DNA of 40,798 nucleotides. Source: a virus. Location: positions 1 to 40,798 of the IMG/VR virus record IMGVR_UViG_3300021076_000208. The stretch is one strand, 5' to 3'. Both the position numbers and the translations under genes were made by a program. Shown in pieces: positions 22,876 to 29,772 of this stretch. Position 1 is the first letter of the stretch, and every line of letters begins with the position of its first letter. A model generated the notes under the pieces. The model made no database searches. It worked only from the letters and a program-made list of their open reading frames with translations, and was not told the origin of the DNA.

Positions 22876-23529
22876 GTGACCCCGACGAAACTGCAAGGCT
22901 ACAAAGCGCAGCTTGGCTATGCCGCCGCCAACGTGGCCATCACCGCCGCAACCAACGCCAACCCCACCGTGCTCACCATTGCCGGTGTGGGTACTGGCTT
23001 GTCGGCAAGCAATCTTGTCCTGCTCGTCATCACCGGCTTTACCGGATCGTGGGCGCCGCTCAACGGTGTGCAGGTCACCGCAACCATCGTCTCCAATAAC
23101 ACCTGTTCGGTTGCCGTCAACGCCACCGCCTTCGGAGCCATCACCGGAACGCCCCTGGCCGCTATCATGACCACCGTCGCGGGCCTCAAGGAGCTTGACG
23201 GCGCATTCAAGGCCGAAGAATTGGACGCCACCGATCACGGCGGCGGCGGCTGGAAGAGCCGTATGCCCGGCCTGCTCGACTTCGAGTCCACCGCGAAGCT
23301 CGATTACATCGCGGGCGACACGACTCAGGAGTATCTGCTCGGCGCAATCCTCTCTCGAACCGCGTTGACCATCACGCTCTTCCCACAGCAGGTTGACACG
23401 TCCGGCTGTGACTCCTACGTCGGTTCTGTCATCATGACCGACTTCAAGTGGGACGGAAAGAACAACGACCTGCAGGGCGTCAGTATCTCGCTCAAGGGCG
23501 CAGGCGCCTTCTCCGTCGTCACTCAGTAA
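22876..23529 (+). CDS. Tail tube protein, long paralogue with inserted domain
   Basis: A 217-residue paralogue of the preceding gene, starting at GTG 22876 with AAGGAG upstream. The first 15 residues and residues from about 99 to the end are roughly 80% identical to the short form by eye. About 80 residues of beta-rich Ala-Thr-Val sequence (TVLTIAGVGTGLSASNLVL and VQVTATIVSNNTCSVAVNATA) are inserted after KAQLGY. The insert probably projects from the tube surface like the Ig domain of lambda gpV, though here it is N-terminal. Confidence 0.85.
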   Translation: MTPTKLQGYKAQLGYAAANVAITAATNANPTVLTIAGVGTGLSASNLVLLVITGFTGSWAPLNGVQVTATIVSNNTCSVAVNATAFGAITGTPLAAIMTTVAGLKELDGAFKAEELDATDHGGGGWKSRMPGLLDFESTAKLDYIAGDTTQEYLLGAILSRTALTITLFPQQVDTSGCDSYVGSVIMTDFKWDGKNNDLQGVSISLKGAGAFSVVTQ

Positions 23530-23580
23530 ATTTCAAGGGCGCTGCCGTGTTCATTGCCTTCGCGCGGCAGCTTTGAGGGA

Positions 23581-23613
23581 GGGCCGGTCTCGGGGGAGAT
23601 CGGCCCATTTTTT
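23581..23613 (+). terminator. Intrinsic terminator after the tail tube genes
   Basis: GGGCCGGTCTC (23581-23591) pairs with GAGATCGGCCC (23596-23606), 11 bp with one G-T wobble and a GGGG loop, followed by ATTTTTT. It would separate highly expressed tube genes from the tail assembly genes. Confidence 0.9.
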
Positions 23614-23615
23614 CA

Positions 23616-23640
23616 ACTGACAACTGTCCACTGACAACTG
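23616..23640 (+). repeat. ACTGACAACTG direct repeat
   Basis: Two perfect 11-bp copies (23616-23626 and 23630-23640) separated by TCC stand between the terminator and the tail chaperone gene. Similar ACTGACAACTG strings are, from memory, common intergenic filler in Acidobacteriota and some other bacteria, so this may be host-type repeat DNA. Confidence 0.85.
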
Positions 23641-23648
23641 AGGTAAAT

Positions 23649-24044
23649 ATGGGTTCCGTAGTGATCTTCAAAAAGCCGATCTTCGTTGACTTCGACCGTC
23701 GCCGCCAACTGGCCTTCAACCTGAATACCGAAATCCTCATCCGCAACGCCGGCGGAAAAGACAGCAGCCTGTGGGAGACGATTGCGGAAACACAGGACCC
23801 CGAGACCGGCAAGATTCAGCGCACTCTCGACGTGAATGTCGAGAACCTTCGCCTCTACCTGTGGGCCGCGCTGCAAGACGACGCCACGCGCCGCAATGAG
23901 ACGTTGACCGTCGAAGACGTGGGCGCGCTGCTTACCCGCCGCAAGTGGGTCACCCAGGCCGTGCTGGCCATCACCGAGGCGCTCAATCAGTATTACGGAG
24001 ACGATCCCGCGGGGGAAACGCCCGCCCCAGCCGTAAGCGCGTAG
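23649..24044 (+). CDS. Tail assembly chaperone (gpG-like)
   Basis: A 131-residue protein just before the tape measure region: VVIFKKPIFVDFDRRRQLAFNLNTE, VNVENLRLYLWAALQDD and TRRKWVTQAVLAITEALNQYYG. This is the usual profile of the first chaperone, which coats the tape measure during tail assembly. GAGGTAAAT precedes the ATG. It is followed in the -1 frame by the second chaperone domain. Confidence 0.7.
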   Translation: MGSVVIFKKPIFVDFDRRRQLAFNLNTEILIRNAGGKDSSLWETIAETQDPETGKIQRTLDVNVENLRLYLWAALQDDATRRNETLTVEDVGALLTRRKWVTQAVLAITEALNQYYGDDPAGETPAPAVSA

Positions 24045-24430
24045 GCTCGGGGCAGAAAGCGCGCAAGGCTTCAAAGCCATGGACGTGGGAAGACGCCTTC
24101 CGCATCGTCTGCGGCGAGATGGGCCTTGCGCCCTCTGAGTTCTACCGGCTTCTCTACAGCGAATTGGTGCTCATCCTGCGAGGCAATAGGGAATGCGCCG
24201 AGAGGGAAGCGCGCCGCGCTCATGCGGAGTCCGCCTGGCTCGGCCACCTGATTCTGCTGCCCTACACGCCCAAGGGCGAAAAGCCGCTCACACCCAAACA
24301 GTTGCTGGCCCGGCCCACAAAGAAACGCAAGTCGAAGGCCATGGCCTTCCCCGATTCCGACAGCGCCGCAAGAGCATTCTTCGCCGCACACAAGGCAAAA
24401 TCAAATCAGGTGGTGACCGATGGCAAGTAA
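23945..24430 (+). CDS. Second tail chaperone domain (gpT-like), -1 frame
   Basis: The conserved part starts near 24074 (PWTWEDAFRIVCGEMGLAPSEFYRL) and runs to 24430; the sequence from GTG 23945 to about 24050 overlaps the gpG-like gene and looks like a shadow. No good start lies between, so a lambda-like -1 frameshift making a G-T fusion is the simplest reading. The nearest slippery stretch is G5A3 at 24011-24018, but no canonical heptamer is in phase. It overlaps the tape measure start by 11 bp. Confidence 0.6.
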   Translation: MGHPGRAGHHRGAQSVLRRRSRGGNARPSRKRVGSGQKARKASKPWTWEDAFRIVCGEMGLAPSEFYRLLYSELVLILRGNRECAEREARRAHAESAWLGHLILLPYTPKGEKPLTPKQLLARPTKKRKSKAMAFPDSDSAARAFFAAHKAKSNQVVTDGK

Positions 24431-26519
24431 AGGCGGCGTGATCGTTGTAGTCTCCGGAGAAGACAAAACCGGCGAAGTATTCAACGCGGTCAAAAAGCAT
24501 CTCGACGAAACGCGGGACAAAGCGAAAGAGACTTCCGATTCCCTCGGCGACATTGGCAAGCTACTCGAGAGCGGCCTGCAAACCGCCGGTATCGCCATTG
24601 GACTCCGAGAGATCGTTGGCGGCTTCAAAGAGATGGTTGCTTCTACAATGGAAGCTGGCGTACAAATCGGCCATCTCTCTCAGCAAACCGGGATCTCGGT
24701 TCAGAATCTTTCCATACTCAAATACGCCGCGCAGTCCACCGGAGTTGACTTCGAGGTATTAACCCGCGGCTTCAAAAAACTCGCCGTCACTACCTATGAA
24801 GCTGACAACGGAAACAAAAAGGCCGCTGCAGGCTTCAATCAACTCGGAATCTCTGTGGCTCAATTGAGAGCCAAGGGCGACGATATGTACGGCGTCCTGT
24901 CTCTGGTGGCTGACAAGTTCCATGAGATGCCAGATGGGATTGTTAAGAGCGATACCGCGGCAAAGATATTCGGTGCGCGGATGGGTTCCGAACTGATACC
25001 CGTGCTCGATTCCCTCGGCGGCAAGTTGGAAGAGCAAAAGGCCGAGGCTGAATCCCTCGGACTCGTGTGGGATAAGTCCGGTATTGCCAAGATGGAAGAG
25101 ATGCACAAGGCAGTAACCGGGATGAAGGGAGCTTTTGCGGGTCTCGCTCTTGAGATCACGTCTTCACTTGCGCCCGCGTTGACAAAACTCGCCGAGGATG
25201 CCTCGGGGTTTATTCAAATGATGCGCCTTTCGCCGGGCCAAACGATGAAGGGAATGTATGGCGCCGCGCTACAACAGATGTTTGGATCGGCTGGGCCGGG
25301 GTTGGATATTGAACTTGACGCCGCTGCCAAACTCGTGGAACTCCAAAAGGCCGCCCATTCAGCCCCCAGCGATGCGGGCGTGAAAAAGGCTGGTACTGTG
25401 CCAACGGGCGAAGGTGGCTCTGGAGGCACTTCTCCTCGCACGGTGGCCGCGCAGAGGACGTTGGATGATAGTCTGCGCCAGCTTGCCGATGCGGGGGCCA
25501 AACTAGATGAGACCCGCGCCCGCGTTCATGCCCAAACCATGATTTCCATTCTCGATGAGATGCACAAGCAGGGCCTCGTTTCCGAAGCCGACTATCTCAC
25601 CCAAAAAGCGACCTATCAGAACGCGGCCTTCGACGCCGAGCGCACCAAACTTATGTCTGAGCGAACAGCCCTCACCGATCAGATGAACACCCTTGCATCC
25701 GGCGAAGCCAAGACGGGCAAGGATCGCATCGAGACAGAATCGAAGCTCAATGCCCTACAAGCAAAGAACCTTGAGATCGAGGGCAGGCTGGTGGAGTTGG
25801 ATGCCAAGCGCGCGACCTTCGCGCGTCAGATAGCGGACGCCTACGCCGCCGAGATGGCAAAGCCGATTGACACGTCGGGACTCGACAAGGCGCCGGATAT
25901 TAGCGGCATATTCGGTTCGCAGCATCCCGATGTGAAACTGGCCAGGTGGACCACCGACGATACGAAGGAAGCCAAAGGCGAAGCGGAGAAATTCGCGCAC
26001 GGCGTCTTCGATCCTCTATTCAATATGTCCGAGCGGTGGGATCAGAAATGGAAGCAGATGCGGTCCAACCTGCTCAACGACCTGGGGCAGGCAGCGGAAG
26101 GACAACTCTTCGGCGCGCTCTTCGGGGATTCCTCTGGTAGCGGCGGAAGAGGCTTGGATGGGTCGAAAGGCACACCTAAAGGTCATGGCGGGTTGCTCAG
26201 TGACGGCCTGGGGCTGCTCGGCGGCCTCTTTCAACACAAGGGCGCGGGCACAACCTCAAACGGAGGACTCGGCTCGGGCGCGGGCACAATCGCCAGTGCC
26301 GCGGCTTCGGCAATGCAGATGGGCGGGGGGGATGCTGCGGGCGGTTCCGGCGGCATTCAGGTGGTTCTCAATAATCAGGGTTCGCCCATGCAGGTCAGTC
26401 AGACGCAACAGTCCGGAGGCGACGGCGGGGAGCAACAGGTCATTCAGATCATGCTCAAGCAACTTGAAACCAATGGCCCGGTCGCCCAGGGAATCGCGGG
26501 CCTCATGATGCTCGCCTAA
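24420..26519 (+). CDS. Tail tape measure protein
   Basis: A 699-residue protein with a coiled-coil N terminus (NAVKKHLDETRDKAKETSDSL), a membrane-prone stretch (GLQTAGIAIGLREIVGGF), tape-measure repeats such as HLSQQTGISVQNLSILKYAAQ and IFGARMGSELIPVLDSLGG, more coiled coil (about 380-470) and a glycine-rich C-terminal region (GSGGRGLDGSKGTPKGHGG). It sets tail length and helps DNA entry. The ATG lies inside the end of the chaperone frame. Confidence 0.92.
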   Translation: MASKGGVIVVVSGEDKTGEVFNAVKKHLDETRDKAKETSDSLGDIGKLLESGLQTAGIAIGLREIVGGFKEMVASTMEAGVQIGHLSQQTGISVQNLSILKYAAQSTGVDFEVLTRGFKKLAVTTYEADNGNKKAAAGFNQLGISVAQLRAKGDDMYGVLSLVADKFHEMPDGIVKSDTAAKIFGARMGSELIPVLDSLGGKLEEQKAEAESLGLVWDKSGIAKMEEMHKAVTGMKGAFAGLALEITSSLAPALTKLAEDASGFIQMMRLSPGQTMKGMYGAALQQMFGSAGPGLDIELDAAAKLVELQKAAHSAPSDAGVKKAGTVPTGEGGSGGTSPRTVAAQRTLDDSLRQLADAGAKLDETRARVHAQTMISILDEMHKQGLVSEADYLTQKATYQNAAFDAERTKLMSERTALTDQMNTLASGEAKTGKDRIETESKLNALQAKNLEIEGRLVELDAKRATFARQIADAYAAEMAKPIDTSGLDKAPDISGIFGSQHPDVKLARWTTDDTKEAKGEAEKFAHGVFDPLFNMSERWDQKWKQMRSNLLNDLGQAAEGQLFGALFGDSSGSGGRGLDGSKGTPKGHGGLLSDGLGLLGGLFQHKGAGTTSNGGLGSGAGTIASAAASAMQMGGGDAAGGSGGIQVVLNNQGSPMQVSQTQQSGGDGGEQQVIQIMLKQLETNGPVAQGIAGLMMLA

Positions 26520-26522
26520 CAG

Positions 26523-26939
26523 TCACCACACGTTCACCCTGATAGTCTCGACGCGGTATGTCCATTTGCCGCGCGGGGCCGACTCCATCATCTCGAACGG
26601 ATAATCTGTGTGCGGTGGAATGTTGGTCGTGCTTGCCGGCCAGAAATCCGAAGAGAACGCAACGGTGCCATCGCTATTGAACGCGGTCCATTTGAGTTGC
26701 ACTCCAGCGGCGGATGCGCAATGGCTTGTTACGATGCCCGTGAGTTTCGCTTCCTCGTATTCGGTATTCGCCTTGGTTTTCGATAGCGAGAAATCGTCGG
26801 CAGTGCAGGATGATGGACCTGTGTCTCTGTGGGTTTGTGCTGATGGCTGGCGCGATGAGCCACTGACCATCACACCAATCAGCGCGAAGGCAAGTATAAG
26901 AATTGCAACGACTCCAAAACCCTTGAGTAGGCAGCCCAT
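26523..26939 (-). CDS. Membrane-anchored FxLYD-like protein (reversed accessory gene)
   Basis: A 138-residue protein read against the tail operon. An N-terminal anchor (FGVVAILILAFALIGVMVSG) is followed by a Ser/Gln-rich linker and a small beta domain with C-x~27-C spacing. Its pattern (DFSLSKTKANTEYEEAKLTG, LKWTAFNSDGTVAFSSDFWP, IPPHTDYPFEM) resembles FxLYD-type extracytoplasmic domains. GGGAGAA precedes the ATG at 26939. An exported, membrane-held protein expressed from a prophage is a candidate for lysogenic conversion or superinfection exclusion. Confidence 0.65.
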   Translation of the reverse strand: MGCLLKGFGVVAILILAFALIGVMVSGSSRQPSAQTHRDTGPSSCTADDFSLSKTKANTEYEEAKLTGIVTSHCASAAGVQLKWTAFNSDGTVAFSSDFWPASTTNIPPHTDYPFEMMESAPRGKWTYRVETIRVNVW

Positions 26940-26987
26940 ACGTTCTCCCTGCAATATGCGACCGCAGTCTACCACACCCGCCATCCG

Positions 26988-27704
26988 TCAAGATGTGATT
27001 CGCAGCCCCTTTGCCATAATGGAACGCCAGGTCTCTTGCCATAGTTCCGGGAAAGCCGCCCGAACCGCCGTCTCCACTTCCTGCTGCATCTCAAGCCGTG
27101 GTTTGATGTGACCTTCGGGGATGAGCAGATAGAACGGGTAAGCCTCCCGATCTGTCATGTACCTGCCCATGATCGCCTTGTGGCCGTCCCGAATATCCTG
27201 AACAAAGAAGATGAACCCATGCACGATCCGTTGGTTGCGCAGCGCAATCTGGCCTTTCTTGCGCGTGATTGCCGTGTAGCGGCCTCCCACTGCTCCCAAC
27301 AGGTTGCGCGGCCTAAGTTCCACCGGGATCGCGCCTGGGGCCATCTGACGAAGATAGCGCGTAGGCACAGCTAGGTATTCATGACCGCCGTGGGGAACTT
27401 TCTCACCGCCCTCTTCCTGGGGAAGCAAATAATCCGGCGCGCCGGTCGAGCGGTTCGCGGTATCGGTGTGAACATCGGCCTCAATCACCGCGCCATTCTT
27501 GCTGGCCGGCTTGATGCGAATGCCCTGCCGGGTGAAGTTATTGCGTAGGGTGAACTTCGCCCCGAGGCCCTCTTGCACCTTCCCCTGCCCCACTTTGGCG
27601 CATCCCGTCAACGTCTTCGCCAGCGCGAACGGGATCTGCCGCTTTTGTAAATCGTCCAGACCAGCCACCGCCGCTGACACGTCCACCGTTGCCTTGAGTT
27701 CCAT
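26988..27704 (-). CDS. Reversed gene, minor tail (gpZ-like) or unknown phage protein
   Basis: A 238-residue protein on the minus strand within a plus-strand tail operon. Segments such as LKATVDVSAAVAGLDDLQKR, PFALAKTLTGCAKVGQGKVQ, APDYLLPQEEGGEKVPHGG, YLAVPTRYLRQM and FVQDIRDGHKAIMGRY give a profile seen in phage tail or virion morphogenesis proteins (prophage minor tail Z type), but I am not certain. The downstream membrane protein follows after 48 bp, so the two form a short operon. The reversal is odd for a structural protein. Confidence 0.5.
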   Translation of the reverse strand: MELKATVDVSAAVAGLDDLQKRQIPFALAKTLTGCAKVGQGKVQEGLGAKFTLRNNFTRQGIRIKPASKNGAVIEADVHTDTANRSTGAPDYLLPQEEGGEKVPHGGHEYLAVPTRYLRQMAPGAIPVELRPRNLLGAVGGRYTAITRKKGQIALRNQRIVHGFIFFVQDIRDGHKAIMGRYMTDREAYPFYLLIPEGHIKPRLEMQQEVETAVRAAFPELWQETWRSIMAKGLRITS

Positions 27705-27749
27705 CTCTCTACTTTGCGCTAATTTTCACAAGCGCCGCATGGTTGAGTT

Positions 27750-28694
27750 ATGGCCACGTTCCCGCTCGTCTTCCCATCACTCTCGCGCCAACCTTCGATG
27801 GATTCCTCGAAGAGTACCGAGGATGACACGATCCGCGATCCGATGGAAAGCGGCGATGTGGCCACAAGACCCCGCGGAACACGCGCCCGCGATACCTGGA
27901 AAGTCAACGTCCGCAACCTGGTCGCCGAAGACAAGCGCGTCCTCGATTACTTCCAGCGCGTCACGGCGGCGCGCGGCTCCAATAGCTTTCTCTTTCCGAA
28001 TCTCCTGCCCAATGGGAGCTTCGAGTTTCCCGCGCCCAGTGCCGCGTTTCTTGCCTTCGGCTGGTATCAGGGCAGCGCGCCCGCGGCGGCTCTCCCTGTC
28101 TCTCTTGCAACTGCCGGGTTGGAAGACGGCCTGCAGGCGCTCTGCTTTGGCACCACGGCGGGCCAGGTGCTCACCGCCAATCAATCCGTCGTCGCCGAGG
28201 TAGACAGCAACGTGACGACGCCCTGTACGCCCGGCGAGACCTATCTCTTTCATGCCCGCGTCAAGCCCACCAAAGGTTCGCTGGCCAGCGCCGCCACACT
28301 GTGGGGATCGGCGGCTATGTTCACCTATGACGCCAACGGCAACCAATCCTCTCTGAACGGATCGGGCAACGGCTTCAATACCTCGGTTGCCGGATGGCAG
28401 GATTACTTCACTACCTTCACCATCCCCGCCGGCGCGGTCTCATTCCAGGTGCGGCTGCTCGGCCATCTCACCGGACCCGGTTCAGGAACCATCACCCTCG
28501 ACGGCTCCGCTTCAATCCTCATGGACGAAGTAGCCTGCGCCTTACTGACCCCGGTTCAGTATTACGGGCGCATGGCGGGCAGCGATTGCCTTCCGCGTCC
28601 CGTCCGCTTCACCAAACTCCCGGAGTTCTCTGACATTGGTTACGGCGGCGGGCAGAAAGTCTACGGCGTCAACTTTGAATTGACGGAGGTATAG
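27750..28694 (+). CDS. Minor tail protein (gpM position) with inserted carbohydrate-binding-like domain
   Basis: A 314-residue protein. The first 75 residues (ATFPLVFPSLSRQPSMDSS, DTWKVNVRNLVAEDKRVLDYF) and the last 50 (YYGRMAGSDCLPRPVRFTK, KVYGVNFELTEV) look like one tail-tip protein. About 185 residues in between begin NLLPNGSFEFPAP and have the jelly-roll pattern of carbohydrate-binding modules (FGWYQGS, AGWQDYFTTFTIPAGAVSFQVRL). The insert may bind host surface sugars. GCGCTAATTT lies 24 bp before the start, as at 14839. No strong Shine-Dalgarno. Confidence 0.65.
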   Translation: MATFPLVFPSLSRQPSMDSSKSTEDDTIRDPMESGDVATRPRGTRARDTWKVNVRNLVAEDKRVLDYFQRVTAARGSNSFLFPNLLPNGSFEFPAPSAAFLAFGWYQGSAPAAALPVSLATAGLEDGLQALCFGTTAGQVLTANQSVVAEVDSNVTTPCTPGETYLFHARVKPTKGSLASAATLWGSAAMFTYDANGNQSSLNGSGNGFNTSVAGWQDYFTTFTIPAGAVSFQVRLLGHLTGPGSGTITLDGSASILMDEVACALLTPVQYYGRMAGSDCLPRPVRFTKLPEFSDIGYGGGQKVYGVNFELTEV

Positions 28695-28695
28695 C

Positions 28696-29361
28696 GTGGC
28701 CGCCGGTTACTCTCCCATGGCCGTTCTCTCTCTAGCGGCCCAGCGTGACAAGTCCAAGCTCGCATCCGGAGATGCGTGGATTCTGCTGCTCGACATTATC
28801 TGGAGTGGACAGCATTTTCGCCTGGCCCGCAACGTCGATCCCATCACCTTCGACGCCGGGGACGGCAACGGCCCGCAGACTTACCAGCCCTTCAACTTTG
28901 AACTCTCCGTCGAAGAGCCGGGTGGCGCGCAACTGCCCACCATGATCCTGCGCGCGTCGAATACCATGCGCATTCTGCAAGGCATCATCGAGCAGTACGC
29001 CGGCGTGGTGGGGGCCACGGCCAATATCTACGTCTACAATACCGCGCATCCCGCCGGGGAACCCGACCTTGCCATCACGAGCACGGTGATGAAGACAACC
29101 TGCACGGCGACGGTGGCCACGCTATCGCTCTCCGCTCCGTCTCCCATGCGCCAACTCTTCCCGCGCTTTCTCTACCGCGCCAATTTCTGCATGTGGGTCT
29201 CGAAGTACAAGGGCGCGCAATGCCTCTACTCCGGCGCGCTGAATAACTGCGACGGCACCTACAACGGCGCCAACGGATGCGTGGTTCACAACAACGCCAC
29301 CCGCTTCGGCGGCTTCCCAGGCATCGGAACCAACGGTATTGTGCTGGCGGCGCAGAACTAA
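28696..29361 (+). CDS. Minor tail protein L-like
   Basis: A 221-residue tail-tip protein starting at GTG 28696 with GGAGG upstream. The N-terminal domain (YSPMAVLSLAAQRD, ITFDAGDGNGPQTYQPFNFEL) and its place between M-like and K-like genes fit gpL. Four cysteines near the end (C165, C176, C185, C195) match the cluster that holds an iron-sulphur centre in lambda gpL. It would form the ring that joins tail tube to central fibre. Confidence 0.8.
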   Translation: MAAGYSPMAVLSLAAQRDKSKLASGDAWILLLDIIWSGQHFRLARNVDPITFDAGDGNGPQTYQPFNFELSVEEPGGAQLPTMILRASNTMRILQGIIEQYAGVVGATANIYVYNTAHPAGEPDLAITSTVMKTTCTATVATLSLSAPSPMRQLFPRFLYRANFCMWVSKYKGAQCLYSGALNNCDGTYNGANGCVVHNNATRFGGFPGIGTNGIVLAAQN

Positions 29362-29772
29362 ATGAAGACGCTGCCTGCATCCCTCTGGCTTGACTTGCTC
29401 GGCAAACCCTTTCGTAAAGGCGCGCGCGGTCCCGACGCTTATGACTGTGTGGGCCTTCTCTTAGAGGTCGAGCGCCGCATGGGTTATCCGATCCCCGCAT
29501 GGGGAAGCCACGCGCGTGAGCTTGTTCCCGCCATGGCTTGCTGGGAGCCGGTCACCGATCCTCAACCCGGCGACGGCATTCTCATCCACTCAGTCGATCC
29601 GGAGTGGCACGTTGCCGTTGTCTGCGGCGATAACTACATGATCCACGCGCACCCCGATTGCGGACAGGTAGTAAGAGAGCGGTATAACTCCTTTCCATGG
29701 CAAGCTCGGATTGAGGGCTTCTATCGATGGAAAGCTGCGAATACACAGGCGAATACACAGGCGAAGAGTTAG
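29362..29772 (+). CDS. NlpC/P60 tail-tip peptidase (gpK-like)
   Basis: A 136-residue NlpC/P60 cysteine peptidase. Catalytic Cys29 is in AYDCVGLLLEV, His83 in EWHVAVV, and a third polar residue is likely His95 in MIHAH. In the virion it cuts peptidoglycan during DNA entry or trims tail proteins. The ATG follows the previous stop directly. The last 46 bp overlap the J-like gene in another frame, over a 12-bp tandem repeat (29739-29762). Confidence 0.88.
   Translation: MKTLPASLWLDLLGKPFRKGARGPDAYDCVGLLLEVERRMGYPIPAWGSHARELVPAMACWEPVTDPQPGDGILIHSVDPEWHVAVVCGDNYMIHAHPDCGQVVRERYNSFPWQARIEGFYRWKAANTQANTQAKS

Noticed and set aside
24013-24019. GGGAAAC as a classic slippery heptamer
   Set aside because: Codon phase is wrong for a standard -1 slip from the gpG-like frame (codons read GGG GAA ACG).
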